A DNA stretch of 25,308 bases from Treponema sp. UBA7570 (GCA_002477955.1 DLLE01000063.1:139380-164687); one strand, 5' to 3'; shown: positions 1 to 7,924, counted from the first letter of the stretch. Made by a program: numbers and translations. Notes: generated from the sequence alone by a model not told the origin.

Positions 1-3
1 TTT

Positions 4-32
4 TTGATTTTTAGCTTTATTTTCTTTATAAT
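4..32 (+). promoter_or_regulatory. sigma-70-type promoter of the 68-residue protein
   Basis: TTGATT at 4-9 and a perfect TATAAT at 27-32 are separated by exactly 17 nt. Transcription would be expected to start about 7 nt after the -10 box, at or next to the ATG at 39. No Shine-Dalgarno sequence fits in between, so the mRNA would be leaderless or nearly so. The hexamers and spacing are seen directly; promoter activity is inferred. Confidence 0.6.
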
Positions 33-38
33 AAAAAT

Positions 39-245
39 ATGACACAGGCTTTGGATTTTGATAATTGGACTGGCTACGATGACTGGCTGATTCAAAATTA
101 CGATAAATACGGAATAACTTTTGTAGGCGAAAAAGACGGAAAAATTCACGCCGAGTTTATGGACAAGGACGAATGGAACGAAACTGCAAAAAAAATAGAA
201 TCTGAAGAAGCTGCTTCTTATAAAGAAAAATCTGAAAATGCCTAA
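39..245 (+). CDS. small acidic protein of unknown function (68 aa)
   Basis: I do not recognise this protein. It is short, acidic and rich in aromatic residues (W10, Y13, W16, Y21, Y24, W46), with a charged, probably helical C-terminal third rich in Lys and Glu. It has no signal peptide, membrane segment or cysteines, so it is probably a small soluble cytoplasmic protein. The ATG is the only plausible start because the next Met is residue 41, and it lies 6 nt after a perfect -10 box with no Shine-Dalgarno site. Its stop codon overlaps the stop of the convergent ATP-grasp gene by 3 nt, with no terminator between them. The well-placed promoter and compact reading frame argue that it is real, but its role is unknown. 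Confidence 0.65.
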   Translation: MTQALDFDNWTGYDDWLIQNYDKYGITFVGEKDGKIHAEFMDKDEWNETAKKIESEEAASYKEKSENA

Positions 246-1609
246 ATTTTTTTAGCAAGTTCAAGGGCGGTTTCAAAAAAGACTTTTTCTGTTTTTTGAG
301 GCAGAACTTCGGAAAGTTTTTTTATGTCCTGGCTTAAATTTTCTTTTGCTGGAGAAGTTAAAATTACTTCGCAATAGCCTTTTTCGCGTTCCTGCTTTGC
401 CGCAAGATTTTCTGTTTGGTAAACTTTTTTTACAAAGTTTTTTTTAGAAAGTTCTTTCATTTCTTCTTCTGTTAAAAGCGGAAATTTTATGTTCAGGACA
501 AAATTTTCTTTTTGCTCGTCTTTGTTTCGAATTCCTGCGGTTTTTAGAATCCGTTCAAAAATTGTCATATTTTGCATCGCCGCATAGCTTGCGGTCATTC
601 CGGAAAGCCTTGGATTTATTTCAATTACAAACCATTTTTTTTGAGAGAAAACAAGGTCAACCTGGGTGATTCCTTCAAAATCAAGCGAGGCTGCAATTTT
701 TTTTAGAATTTTGTTTAAATCTTCTATTTTGTATTCAGAATTTGTTACAGGTCCGAGTTTTACGCTTTGTTTTGGAGATGTGATTCCATACTTGTTTACG
801 CTGAAAATCATTGGCGGCAAAATTTTGTGTAAAAAACAGCCGCCGTTTTTTTTAGGCTGAATGGATTTTGAAAGAATTGATTCAATTTCCGTGCCAAACT
901 GATCTCCTTTTATAAATTCTTCGATTATTCTGTCAGAAGTAAATTTTTTTGACTTTAACCAGTCGTGAACCTGTGAAAAATTCTCTAAAACGTCCATTCC
1001 GTAACTGCTTAAACCAGTTGTATCTTTTATTACGACCGGAAAGTTGAGCTTTTTGATTTCTGAGAGAAGTGCCGTTTTGTAAACGTTGCTTTTTACGGTT
1101 TTACGATTTCCTGCATTTATAAAAAGCGCATGATTTATGTACAAGGCTTTTGGCGTATTGATTTTTAACTGAAGGAGCTTCTGGTGAGTCTGCCATTTAT
1201 CAAAGCAGGTGAGCGCGGTTTTTACGCTATGGCAGACTGTTTTTATTCCTTTTTGCCTTAAAAAATCTGCGACAAGAGCATCTTTTGCAGTGAGCCAGTC
1301 GAATGGTGTTACAAAAAATGTAGCTGCGATTGCAATTTCGGGGTTTAGAGAGTATAAAAAATCTGCAATTTCTGCCTCATCGTCGCTCTTTATGATTTCG
1401 TATTGGACGTTGTTTGCTTTTTGAAAATTTTCGCTGCCGCTTATATCTAAAAGAAACATTCCTGGAAGCTGTGTTGCAACGATAAAACTGTGTTCTGGAA
1501 AAGATTTTGCAAGCAGTTCCAGTTGCTGTGCGGAAGATGGAAAGTTTTTTACTACGGCTGTTTTTGGTTCAAAAATATTTGAAGAAGTTGAATAAAGAAG
1601 AATACGCAT
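242..1609 (-). CDS. ATP-grasp family carboxylate-amine/thiol ligase-like protein
   Basis: The 455-residue product has the layout of an ATP-grasp enzyme of the carbamoyl-phosphate-synthase/D-Ala ligase-like group. An N-terminal Rossmann-like part (about 1-130) is followed by the ATP-grasp domain. Visible landmarks are VVIKDTTG at 192-199 with the nucleotide-binding Lys195, the acidic EEFI stretch at 230-233, Asp318, and the metal-binding EINPRLSG at 330-337. These enzymes join a carboxylate, activated as acyl phosphate, to an amine or similar nucleophile; the substrate cannot be read here. I chose the ATG at 1609 because the product then begins MRILLYST, a typical first beta strand; an upstream start at 1657 would add 16 unlikely residues. 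That ATG sits 9 nt after a perfect TATAAT without a Shine-Dalgarno site. It is divergent from ilvB and convergent with the small gene at 39-245. No neighbour suggests a pathway. Confidence 0.8.
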   Translation of the reverse strand: MRILLYSTSSNIFEPKTAVVKNFPSSAQQLELLAKSFPEHSFIVATQLPGMFLLDISGSENFQKANNVQYEIIKSDDEAEIADFLYSLNPEIAIAATFFVTPFDWLTAKDALVADFLRQKGIKTVCHSVKTALTCFDKWQTHQKLLQLKINTPKALYINHALFINAGNRKTVKSNVYKTALLSEIKKLNFPVVIKDTTGLSSYGMDVLENFSQVHDWLKSKKFTSDRIIEEFIKGDQFGTEIESILSKSIQPKKNGGCFLHKILPPMIFSVNKYGITSPKQSVKLGPVTNSEYKIEDLNKILKKIAASLDFEGITQVDLVFSQKKWFVIEINPRLSGMTASYAAMQNMTIFERILKTAGIRNKDEQKENFVLNIKFPLLTEEEMKELSKKNFVKKVYQTENLAAKQEREKGYCEVILTSPAKENLSQDIKKLSEVLPQKTEKVFFETALELAKKI

Positions 1610-1618
1610 TGTCCGAGT

Positions 1619-1624
1619 ATTATA
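1619..1624 (-). promoter_or_regulatory. -10 element of the ATP-grasp gene
   Basis: A perfect TATAAT read on the minus strand (1624 to 1619) lies 9 nt before the chosen ATG at 1609. No convincing -35 box is present at 16-18 nt spacing (TACCCC at 17), so recognition is uncertain. The position fits a leaderless or very short-leader transcript. Confidence 0.4.
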
Positions 1625-1714
1625 CGAAAATTGCAGGTTTGGGGGTAGAGTGTTCACAAATTGCGGATTATGTTGATGTTGTGCAAGGTTCTCAAAATCA
1701 TTAAAATAAAAAAT

Positions 1715-1720
1715 TATAAT
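1715..1720 (+). promoter_or_regulatory. -10 element of ilvB
   Basis: TATAAT at 1715-1720 lies 20 nt before the ilvB ATG and would give a short leader carrying the AGGAAG Shine-Dalgarno site at 1731-1736. The -35 region is poor (TCAAAA at 17 nt spacing). The divergent gap of 131 nt (1610-1740) holds this site and the -10 box of the ATP-grasp gene. I see no leader-peptide attenuator or T-box in it. Confidence 0.4.
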
Positions 1721-1740
1721 AATTGGTCTTAGGAAGCAAA

Positions 1741-3462
1741 ATGAAAATTAATGGTTCTCAAATTGTTATTGAGTGTTTGATTGAACAGGGTGTAGACACT
1801 GTTTTTGGTTATCCTGGTGGAAATATCTTAAATATTTATGATGCTCTTTACAAAAATTCTGACCGCATTACTCATATTTTGACGGCTCATGAACAGGCTG
1901 CTGCCCATGCTGCCGATGGTTATGCACGTTCTACTGGACGTGTTGGAGTTTGCATGGCAACAAGCGGTCCTGGAGCTACAAATCTTGTGACTGGAATTGC
2001 AACTGCTTACATGGATTCTGTTCCGATGGTTGCTATTACCTGTAACGTTGGAACTCCTTTGCTTGGAAAAGACACTTTTCAGGAAATTGATATTACTGGC
2101 GTAACTCTGCCAATTACAAAACACAATTTTATGGTAAGACGGGTTGAAGACCTTGCATATATTTTCCGTCAGGCTTTTATAATTGCAAAATCTGGAAGAC
2201 CTGGTCCTGTTTTGATTGATATTCCAAAAGACATTACAGCCGCAATGTGTGAGTTTGAACCGCTCAAAAAAGGCGATGACGGTTCTGCTGCTTTAGCAAA
2301 AGAAAATCCGAATTTCAAGCGGGTTATGAGAGTAAATGTTCCTTCCGACGAAGAAATAAAAGCGGCCGCAGAAATCATAAATAAATCAGAACGGCCGGTT
2401 ATCTACGCTGGTGGCGGAATTAAGATTTCTGGCGCAGAAAAAGAACTTTTGGAATTTGCAGAGAAAGCTTCAATTCCTGTTTCTGAAAGCCTTATGGGAC
2501 GCGATGTTTTTCCTTCAGATCATCCTCTGTGTACGTGGATGGTAGGAATGCACGGAACTCGCGCTAGCAATATGGCTGTTACAGAAAGCGATCTTGTTTT
2601 GGCGCTTGGTTCTCGTTTTTCTGACCGCGTAATCGGCGATCCAAAAAAATTTGCTGAACATGCGACTGTATTTCATATTGACATTGATCCTGCGGAAATC
2701 AATAAAAACATTCACGCTGGCGGTGAACTTGTAGGCGACTTAAAGTCAATTTTGTCACGTCTTTTGCCTTTAATCGAAAAAAAATCACATTCAGCTTGGC
2801 TTGAAAAAATTGACGCATGGAAAAAAGAAATTCCTACAAGCTATTCAATTGTAAAGCCAAACTCTGTAAATCCAAAATTTATGCTCGAAACTGTTCACAA
2901 ATATGCAGGCGACGATGCTTTTATTACTACTGAAGTCGGCGAGCATCAGATGTGGACAGCCCAGTTCTATCCGTTTGAAAAGCCTCGTACTTTCCTTACA
3001 TCCGGCGGTCTTGGAACTATGGGGTACGGCACTGGCGCTGCGATTGGTGCGCAGGTAGCAAATCCTTGTGGACGTGTAGTTCATATTGCAGGTGACGGTT
3101 CTTTTAGAATGAATTGCAATGAGCTTTGTACAATTGCACGCTATAATCTTCCAATCGTAATTGTCCTTGTAAATAACGGCACGCTCGGGAATGTCCGCGT
3201 ATGGCAAAAACTTTTTTACGAAAAACGATACAGCCACACGACGCTTGATTTTGGTCCCGACTGGAAAAAACTTGCAGATGCTTACGGTGTAGGTTATGTA
3301 AAGGCAAACAATAATGATGAATTTGAAAAAGTCTTTAAGACTGCATTTGCCGAAAAAAAACCGTACATTGTCGACACGATTGTCGATATTGACGAGATGA
3401 TTTTTCCAATGGCAATTCCTGGAAAACCAATTGATGAACAGATGATGTGCTGGGGAAACTAA
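1741..3462 (+). CDS. ilvB: acetolactate (acetohydroxyacid) synthase large subunit
   Basis: This is the catalytic subunit of acetohydroxyacid synthase, which condenses pyruvate with pyruvate or 2-ketobutyrate in the first common step of valine/leucine and isoleucine synthesis, using thiamine diphosphate, Mg and FAD. The 573-residue length is normal. The N-terminal ThDP domain has the catalytic glutamate (E51 in TAHEQAAA), the FAD-binding domain is central, and the C-terminal domain has the GDG...NN cofactor motif at 451-479. The ATG at 1741 follows AGGAAG at 1731-1736; an upstream TTG at 1723 adds only six residues. The usual LGMVxQWQ motif reads LGNVRVWQ here, keeping the Trp but replacing Met and the Gln before Trp. 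The regulatory subunit ilvN lies about 16 kb away at 19281, and argH follows after 2 nt. Confidence 0.95.
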   Translation: MKINGSQIVIECLIEQGVDTVFGYPGGNILNIYDALYKNSDRITHILTAHEQAAAHAADGYARSTGRVGVCMATSGPGATNLVTGIATAYMDSVPMVAITCNVGTPLLGKDTFQEIDITGVTLPITKHNFMVRRVEDLAYIFRQAFIIAKSGRPGPVLIDIPKDITAAMCEFEPLKKGDDGSAALAKENPNFKRVMRVNVPSDEEIKAAAEIINKSERPVIYAGGGIKISGAEKELLEFAEKASIPVSESLMGRDVFPSDHPLCTWMVGMHGTRASNMAVTESDLVLALGSRFSDRVIGDPKKFAEHATVFHIDIDPAEINKNIHAGGELVGDLKSILSRLLPLIEKKSHSAWLEKIDAWKKEIPTSYSIVKPNSVNPKFMLETVHKYAGDDAFITTEVGEHQMWTAQFYPFEKPRTFLTSGGLGTMGYGTGAAIGAQVANPCGRVVHIAGDGSFRMNCNELCTIARYNLPIVIVLVNNGTLGNVRVWQKLFYEKRYSHTTLDFGPDWKKLADAYGVGYVKANNNDEFEKVFKTAFAEKKPYIVDTIVDIDEMIFPMAIPGKPIDEQMMCWGN

Positions 3463-3464
3463 AA

Positions 3465-4892
3465 ATGGCGGAAAATAAAGCGCACGGAACAATTACAAAA
3501 GACAATCATGCTGCATTGTGGCACGGACGTTTTGCAGAAGGACCGGATGCCGCGGCAGTTGAGTTTGAAACTTCAATTCGCGTGGATGAACGCATGGCAT
3601 TGGATGATATTCGCGGTTCAAAAGCGCATGCCTCGATGCTTTCTAAACAGAAGATTATTTCTGAAAAGGAAAATGAAGAAATTCAAAAAGGGCTGGATTC
3701 AATTGAAAAGGACTTAAAATCTGGAAGACTTTCAATTGATTATTCTGCCGAAGACATTCATTCATTTATCGAAGCTACTTTGACGGACAGAATTGGCGAA
3801 AGCGGGAGAAAACTTCATACTGGACGAAGCCGCAACGACCAGATTGCCCTTGATGAAAGACTTTACCTTAGACGCGTAATTCCTGAGCTTCAAAAACAGC
3901 TCGTTTCTTTAATAAAAACTCTTGCAGATATTGCTTCTAAACATAAAGATTCTCTTTTGACCGGCTACACACATATGCAGCACGCTCAGCCCGGAACTTT
4001 GGCGCAGCATTTGTGTTCTTGGGCGTGGATGCTCGTGCGTGATTATGAAAGGCTTTCAGACAGCCTGAAAAGAATCGCGCTTTCCCCTTTGGGAAGCGGC
4101 GCTCTTGCAGGTTCTGACCTTCCTTTGAACCGTGAATATGTGGCGGAACTTTTGAATTTTGATGGAGTAACACAGAATTCTTTGGACAGTGTTGCCGACC
4201 GTGATTACTGTATCGAATTTACTTCTGATTTTTCGCTTATTCAGATGCATTTGAGCCGCATGTGCGAAGAAATAGTCTATTGGTCTACGACAGAATTCGG
4301 TTTTGTTGAATTGAGTGAAAAATGGTCTACTGGTTCTTCAATTATGCCGCAGAAAAAAAATCCTGACTTTGCAGAACTGATCCGCGGACGGACAGGAAGG
4401 GTTTACGGCGACCTTATAAACCTTCTTACGATGATGAAAGCTCTTCCTATGAGTTATGACCGCGACATGCAGGAAGACAAAGCTCCTCTTTTTGATGCTC
4501 TTGATTGTGTTCAAGGAAACATCATTGTTTTTGAGGCGATGATTGCAAGTGCACGCTGGAACAAGGAAAAGATGGCTGCAAGTTGTGAAGGCGGTTTTGC
4601 AAATGCGACAGATGTCGCTGATTATCTGGTATGCAAGGGGATGCCTTTTAGAACTGCACACGGAGTCGCTGCACAGTGTGTCCGCCTTGCAATTGATACT
4701 GGAAGAAAAGCAATCGAAGAGCTGACGCTTTCAGAAATCAAGTCAATCAGCCCGCTTTTTGAAGAAGACTTGTTTGCAAAAATTACGCCGCAAGCGTGCA
4801 TGCGTGCAAGAAAAACAACTGGCGCGCCAAGTCCTGAGCAAACAGAAAAGCAGATTGCATCTCTTTTTGCATTTTGCGAAGGAAAAATCTAG
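3465..4892 (+). CDS. argH: argininosuccinate lyase
   Basis: ArgH splits argininosuccinate into arginine and fumarate, the last step of arginine synthesis. The 475-residue protein carries the fumarase/aspartase superfamily signature GSSIMPQKKNPD at 290-301, the HTGRSRNDQ substrate motif at 118-126, and TGYTHMQHAQP around the conserved His170. The length is typical. The ATG at 3465 is 2 nt after the ilvB stop, with GGGGAAA inside the end of ilvB as a Shine-Dalgarno candidate. An in-frame GTG at 3447 lies inside ilvB and is not needed. The tight spacing indicates co-transcription with ilvB. ArgR is encoded 12 kb downstream. I see no clear ARG box before ilvB-argH. Confidence 0.95.
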   Translation: MAENKAHGTITKDNHAALWHGRFAEGPDAAAVEFETSIRVDERMALDDIRGSKAHASMLSKQKIISEKENEEIQKGLDSIEKDLKSGRLSIDYSAEDIHSFIEATLTDRIGESGRKLHTGRSRNDQIALDERLYLRRVIPELQKQLVSLIKTLADIASKHKDSLLTGYTHMQHAQPGTLAQHLCSWAWMLVRDYERLSDSLKRIALSPLGSGALAGSDLPLNREYVAELLNFDGVTQNSLDSVADRDYCIEFTSDFSLIQMHLSRMCEEIVYWSTTEFGFVELSEKWSTGSSIMPQKKNPDFAELIRGRTGRVYGDLINLLTMMKALPMSYDRDMQEDKAPLFDALDCVQGNIIVFEAMIASARWNKEKMAASCEGGFANATDVADYLVCKGMPFRTAHGVAAQCVRLAIDTGRKAIEELTLSEIKSISPLFEEDLFAKITPQACMRARKTTGAPSPEQTEKQIASLFAFCEGKI

Positions 4893-4903
4893 CTTATTTA
4901 TAG

Positions 4904-4915
4904 AAACAATTGTTT
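4904..4915. other. 12-bp perfect palindrome between argH and the transporter
   Basis: AAACAATTGTTT is a perfect palindrome in the 45-nt gap between argH and the lipoprotein gene, followed by a T-rich run. As RNA it makes only a 4-bp stem with an AATT loop, so it would be a weak terminator. As DNA it could be a small operator. No other copy was noticed, and its function is unassigned. Confidence 0.25.
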
Positions 4916-4937
4916 TTATTTTTAATAGGAGTAAAAA

Positions 4938-5741
4938 ATGAAAAAAATTACTTTGTTTGTATGTGCTTTTGCCGCACTTACTGTTTTTGCAGGCTGTTCT
5001 AAAAAAGAAGCTGGAGACAATTCTCTTGAAGCGCTCAAAAGCCGTGGAGAATTTATTCTCGGTCTTGACGATTCATTCCCTCCATTGGGATTCCGTGATT
5101 CTTCAAACGAAATCGTTGGATTTGACATTGACCTTGCAAAAGAAGTTGCTTCTCGTCTTGGCGTAAAATTCCGCGCTCAGCCGATTAACTGGGATTCAAA
5201 AGAACAGGAGCTTGCTACTGGAAACATCGACTGTATTTGGAACGGCCTTACAATTACCGAGGAACGCAAAGCAGCTCTTTCATTTTCTAAGCCTTATCTT
5301 AAAAACGCGCAGGTTCTGGTTGTAAAAAAGAATTCAGGAATTAAAAAACTTTCCGACATGGCAGGAAAAAAAGTCGGTATTCAGGCAGGTTCATCTGCCT
5401 CAGATGCAGTTGAAGCTTCTCCTGATTTTAAGCGTTCTGTAAAATCAATAATCGAGTTCAAAGACAATATCATGGCTTTAAATGATCTTGAGATTGGCGG
5501 AGTTGATGGTGTTGTAATGGATCTTATCGTTGCAAACTACGCAATCAAGACTTCTGGAAAACCGTTTGAAGTTCTTTCTGAAGGCTTGGCTCCTGAAGAA
5601 TATGGAATCGCTTTCCGCAAAGGTGATGTAAAACTTACGGACGAAGTTCAAAAAATTCTCGAGGCTATGGCTGCTGACGGAACTGTTGCGAAAATTTCTG
5701 AAAAATGGTTCGGTTCTGATATTACAGTAATCGGAAAATAA
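4938..5741 (+). CDS. polar amino-acid ABC transporter substrate-binding lipoprotein
   Basis: This is a family-3 periplasmic binding protein (267 residues) that captures an amino acid for an ABC importer. It has a lipoprotein signal: KK near the N-terminus, a hydrophobic stretch at 5-18, and FAGC at 17-20 with Cys20 as the lipidation site; Phe at -3 fits relaxed spirochaete lipoboxes. Family landmarks are LDDSFPPLGF, the GFDIDLAKEVA segment and a lobe-2 AGKKVGIQAGSS segment. The ATG follows TAGGAG at a good distance. Permease and ATPase genes follow, with a terminator hairpin before the permease, a common way of making more binding protein than transporter. The ligand cannot be read; proximity to argH makes a basic amino acid possible but unproven. 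Confidence 0.88.
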   Translation: MKKITLFVCAFAALTVFAGCSKKEAGDNSLEALKSRGEFILGLDDSFPPLGFRDSSNEIVGFDIDLAKEVASRLGVKFRAQPINWDSKEQELATGNIDCIWNGLTITEERKAALSFSKPYLKNAQVLVVKKNSGIKKLSDMAGKKVGIQAGSSASDAVEASPDFKRSVKSIIEFKDNIMALNDLEIGGVDGVVMDLIVANYAIKTSGKPFEVLSEGLAPEEYGIAFRKGDVKLTDEVQKILEAMAADGTVAKISEKWFGSDITVIGK

Positions 5742-5775
5742 CTTGATTTTAAGTTGAATAAAAATTCGTAAGAAA

Positions 5776-5813
5776 AAAAAACTGAATTTGCTTTTTTGCA
5801 GATTCAGTTTTTT
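5776..5813 (+). terminator. intercistronic terminator/attenuator hairpin
   Basis: The arm at 5776-5787 (AAAAAACTGAAT) pairs with 5802-5813 (ATTCAGTTTTTT). An inner TGC/GCA pairing (5789-5791 with 5798-5800) closes a six-T loop, and the stem ends in a T run. It lies between the binding-protein stop and the permease start. The A-rich 5' arm also makes it usable from the other strand. Partial termination here would keep permease and ATPase levels below binding protein; that role is inferred. Confidence 0.7.
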
Positions 5814-5828
5814 AAGCTTATAAAAAAT

Positions 5829-6464
5829 ATGGCAAAACTTATATTAACAATGCTTCAATCGAGTTTGGTTTCGCTTGAAGTTTTCTTTTTAACGCTGTTT
5901 TTTTCAATTCCTCTTGCTTTGCCGATTACAATGGCGCGCATGTCAAAATTTAAGCCGCTTTCTATGCTGGCGAATGCTTTTCTGCTTATAATCCGCGGCA
6001 CTCCATTGATGCTCCAGTTGATTGTCGTTTATTTTGGGCCTTTCTATCTTTTTAAGTTTTCCTGGGATCGCTTTACAGCGGCAATTATTGCGCTTTCGGT
6101 AAACTATGCCTGTTATTTTGCAGAAATTTATCGCGGAGGATTGCAGTCGATTCCTGTCGGCCAGTATGAAGCTGCAAAAGTTCTTGGCTATACAAAGACA
6201 CAGACTTTTTTTAAGATTGTTTTGCCTCAAGTTGTAAAGAGAATAGTTCCTCCAATGGGAAACGAAGTAATTACTCTCGTAAAAGATACCGCATTGGTAA
6301 GCGTAATCGGAGTAGTCGAGCTTTTAAGAACAGCTCAAACCCATTCAAGCAGGCTTTTTAGCACGACACCGATTTTTATTGCCGGCGTGTTTTATTTTTT
6401 GATGAACTGGGTTGTAACGGCTGTCTTTATTCACCTTGAAAAAAAACTTGATTATTATAAATAA
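5829..6464 (+). CDS. polar amino-acid ABC transporter permease
   Basis: A 211-residue inner-membrane permease of the His/Glu/Gln-type family. Hydrophobic segments are visible near residues 10-32, 44-70, 80-100 and 185-203. Before the third segment is the typical RGTPL (56-60). The EAA loop that contacts the ATPase begins at E114 (EAAKVLGY) and ends in the characteristic LPQ. The ATG at 5829 is preferred over a TTG at 5796 because the TTG lies in the loop of the terminator hairpin and would add 11 residues. No Shine-Dalgarno sequence precedes this ATG. A 45-nt gap separates it from the ATPase gene. It probably forms a homodimer, as no second permease is present. Confidence 0.87.
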   Translation: MAKLILTMLQSSLVSLEVFFLTLFFSIPLALPITMARMSKFKPLSMLANAFLLIIRGTPLMLQLIVVYFGPFYLFKFSWDRFTAAIIALSVNYACYFAEIYRGGLQSIPVGQYEAAKVLGYTKTQTFFKIVLPQVVKRIVPPMGNEVITLVKDTALVSVIGVVELLRTAQTHSSRLFSTTPIFIAGVFYFLMNWVVTAVFIHLEKKLDYYK

Positions 6465-6509
6465 TGCATCTTTTTAGATTGAAAATTTAAAACTGGCGGA
6501 TATATAAAG

Positions 6510-7262
6510 ATGAGTATAATTTCTGTAAAAAACGTAAATAAATTTTTTGGAGACGGAGTTCAGGTTTTAAAAGACGTGTCTTTTGAAGTTGAGCAGGGCG
6601 AAGTTCTTGGAATTATCGGTCCTTCCGGCTCTGGAAAATCAACTCTTCTTCGTTCTATTGCCCAGCTTGTAAAAATTGACAGCGGAACAATTACAATTTG
6701 CTCCCGGCAGCTTGTCAAAGACGGCGTTTATGCAGATAAAAAAACTCAAAGAGAAATCGCCTTAAATCTCGGCTTTGTTTTTCAGAATTTCAATCTTTTT
6801 TCGCATTATTCTGTCTTAAAAAATATAATTGATCCTCAGGTTACGGTTCTTGGTGTTTCTAAGGAAGAAGCCGAAGAAAACGCAATTCAACTTATCCGGC
6901 GCATGGGACTTTCTGGAAAAGAGAATAATTATCCATGCGAACTTTCCGGTGGTCAGCAGCAGCGTGTTAGCATTGCGCGCGCTCTTGCATTAAAGCCAAA
7001 GGTTTTGCTTTTTGATGAGCCGACAAGCGCCCTTGATCCTGAGCTCACAGGAGAGATTCTTGAAATTATCCGCGGACTTGCAAAGTCAAAAATGACAATG
7101 ATTGTCGTAACCCACGAAATGGCATTTGCCCGCGACACAAGCGATAAAATTCTTTTTCTTGATGCAGGCCATGTTGTTGAATACGGCGATCCAAAAGAAC
7201 TCATAAACAATCCTAAAAATGTCCGCATGCAAGAATTCTTAAAACGTTTTAACAATCGGTAA
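6510..7262 (+). CDS. polar amino-acid ABC transporter ATP-binding protein
   Basis: The ATPase of the importer, GlnQ/HisP type, 250 residues, normal length. In order: Walker A GPSGSGKST at 37-45, Q-loop Gln92 in FVFQNFNLF, the ABC signature LSGGQQQR at 145-152, Walker B VLLFDEPTSALDPE with Asp169 and Glu170, and the H-switch in VVTHEMAFARD. ATP hydrolysis by a dimer of this protein drives uptake through the permease encoded just upstream. The ATG has only a weak Shine-Dalgarno candidate. The gene ends 41 nt before flgB. No terminator is seen in that gap, so some read-through into the motility operon is possible. Confidence 0.93.
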   Translation: MSIISVKNVNKFFGDGVQVLKDVSFEVEQGEVLGIIGPSGSGKSTLLRSIAQLVKIDSGTITICSRQLVKDGVYADKKTQREIALNLGFVFQNFNLFSHYSVLKNIIDPQVTVLGVSKEEAEENAIQLIRRMGLSGKENNYPCELSGGQQQRVSIARALALKPKVLLFDEPTSALDPELTGEILEIIRGLAKSKMTMIVVTHEMAFARDTSDKILFLDAGHVVEYGDPKELINNPKNVRMQEFLKRFNNR

Positions 7263-7269
7263 AAATTTA

Positions 7270-7296
7270 TAAACAAAAAAATTCAACTGCCGATAT
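7270..7296 (+). promoter_or_regulatory. sigma-28 (FliA-type) promoter of the motility operon
   Basis: TAAACAAA at 7270-7277, an 11-nt spacer and GCCGATAT at 7289-7296 match the flagellar sigma-28 consensus TAAAGTTT-N11-GCCGATAA, with 7 of 8 positions in the -10 element. The -10 box ends 7 nt before the flgB ATG, so the transcript would start at or next to the start codon. The match is seen; use by sigma-28 is inferred from the consensus and from the flagellar context. Confidence 0.65.
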
Positions 7297-7303
7297 ATTT
7301 AAT

Positions 7304-7720
7304 ATGAATACATTTACAAGGTCAGTTGAACTTTTACACCGTGCAATGGATGTTAATTCGTTGCGGTATCAGGTTTCTGCAAATAACATAGCAAACTCAG
7401 AAGTGTCGAATTACAAAAGACAGACTGTTAATTTTGAAAGCGAATTAAAACGTGCTTTTGAAAGCGAAGCAGATAAATCTCATAGATTTGAATTGACTAG
7501 AACAGACAGCAGGCATTTTGCCCTTGAAGAGCCTTATGACTGGAAATCCGTTGAACCACGTCGTGTTACAGACTGGACGACAACTGCGGCTGCCAACGGA
7601 AATAACGTTGATGCGGAATATGAAGCGACTGTTGTTTTGAAAACGCAGATGAACTACAGACTTTTAGCCCAGCTTCAGAATTTTGAATTCAGCCAGGTAA
7701 AACTTGCAATGAGAAAATAG
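7304..7720 (+). CDS. flgB: flagellar basal-body rod protein FlgB
   Basis: FlgB is a proximal rod subunit of the periplasmic flagellum, exported by the flagellar secretion system. The 138-residue length is typical. The N-terminus holds the rod-protein signature, with ANNIANSEVSNYKRQ near residues 27-41, and the C-terminus has the amphipathic helix (YEATVVLKTQMNYRLL) that packs against the N-terminal helix. It is first in the operon, directly under a sigma-28-type promoter. No Shine-Dalgarno site precedes the ATG, consistent with leaderless translation. A 204-nt gap containing a structured repeat separates it from flgC, although flgB and flgC are usually close together. Confidence 0.93.
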   Translation: MNTFTRSVELLHRAMDVNSLRYQVSANNIANSEVSNYKRQTVNFESELKRAFESEADKSHRFELTRTDSRHFALEEPYDWKSVEPRRVTDWTTTAAANGNNVDAEYEATVVLKTQMNYRLLAQLQNFEFSQVKLAMRK

Positions 7721-7743
7721 TTTTTTTCTTGTTTTTATAAGAT

Positions 7744-7916
7744 GGGAATGAGTTAAGGATTGCAATAAAAACTTTGTCTAAAATAGCGTCAAAATTTTTA
7801 TTCACAAGTTTGCGTTGCAAACTTTCTTATCAACTGCAATTTCTCACTTTGCTGCGAAATTGCGTTAAAAGGTCAAATCGGAAATTGAAATTTTTTCATT
7901 GACTTTTTTATGGGAG
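7744..7916 (+). repeat. four-hairpin intergenic RNA element, copy 1 (before flgC)
   Basis: Copy 1 of a repeat shared with 8457-8619. It starts with a GAGTTAAG box. H1 arms are 7764-7776 and 7790-7802 (12 of 13 pairs) around a 13-nt loop with AAAATAGCGT. H2 is 7807-7813/7817-7823 with loop GTT. H3 is 7836-7843/7856-7863 (8 bp) with loop TCACTTTGCTGC. H4 is 7867-7876/7899-7908, which contains an inner AAATT/AATTT hairpin and ends in a T run. The flgC Shine-Dalgarno GGGAG (7912-7916) follows immediately. H4 looks like a terminator or attenuator stem. Lengths match copy 2 almost exactly while stem bases covary. Confidence 0.75.
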
Positions 7917-7924
7917 AATTTTTT

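Noticed and set aside
1610..1740. T-box, riboswitch or leader-peptide attenuator before ilvB
   Set aside because: The gap is short, its -10 box leaves a leader of under 20 nt, and there is no terminator hairpin or run of branched-chain codons.
2845..3492. 215-codon open frame on the minus strand opposite ilvB
   Set aside because: It is fully inside a well-supported ilvB/argH region with a composition typical of a shadow frame, and no ribosome-binding site or family motif.
5796..5829. Upstream TTG start for the permease
   Set aside because: The TTG falls in the loop of a terminator hairpin, and the added residues do not resemble the family N-terminus; the ATG at 5829 is better.
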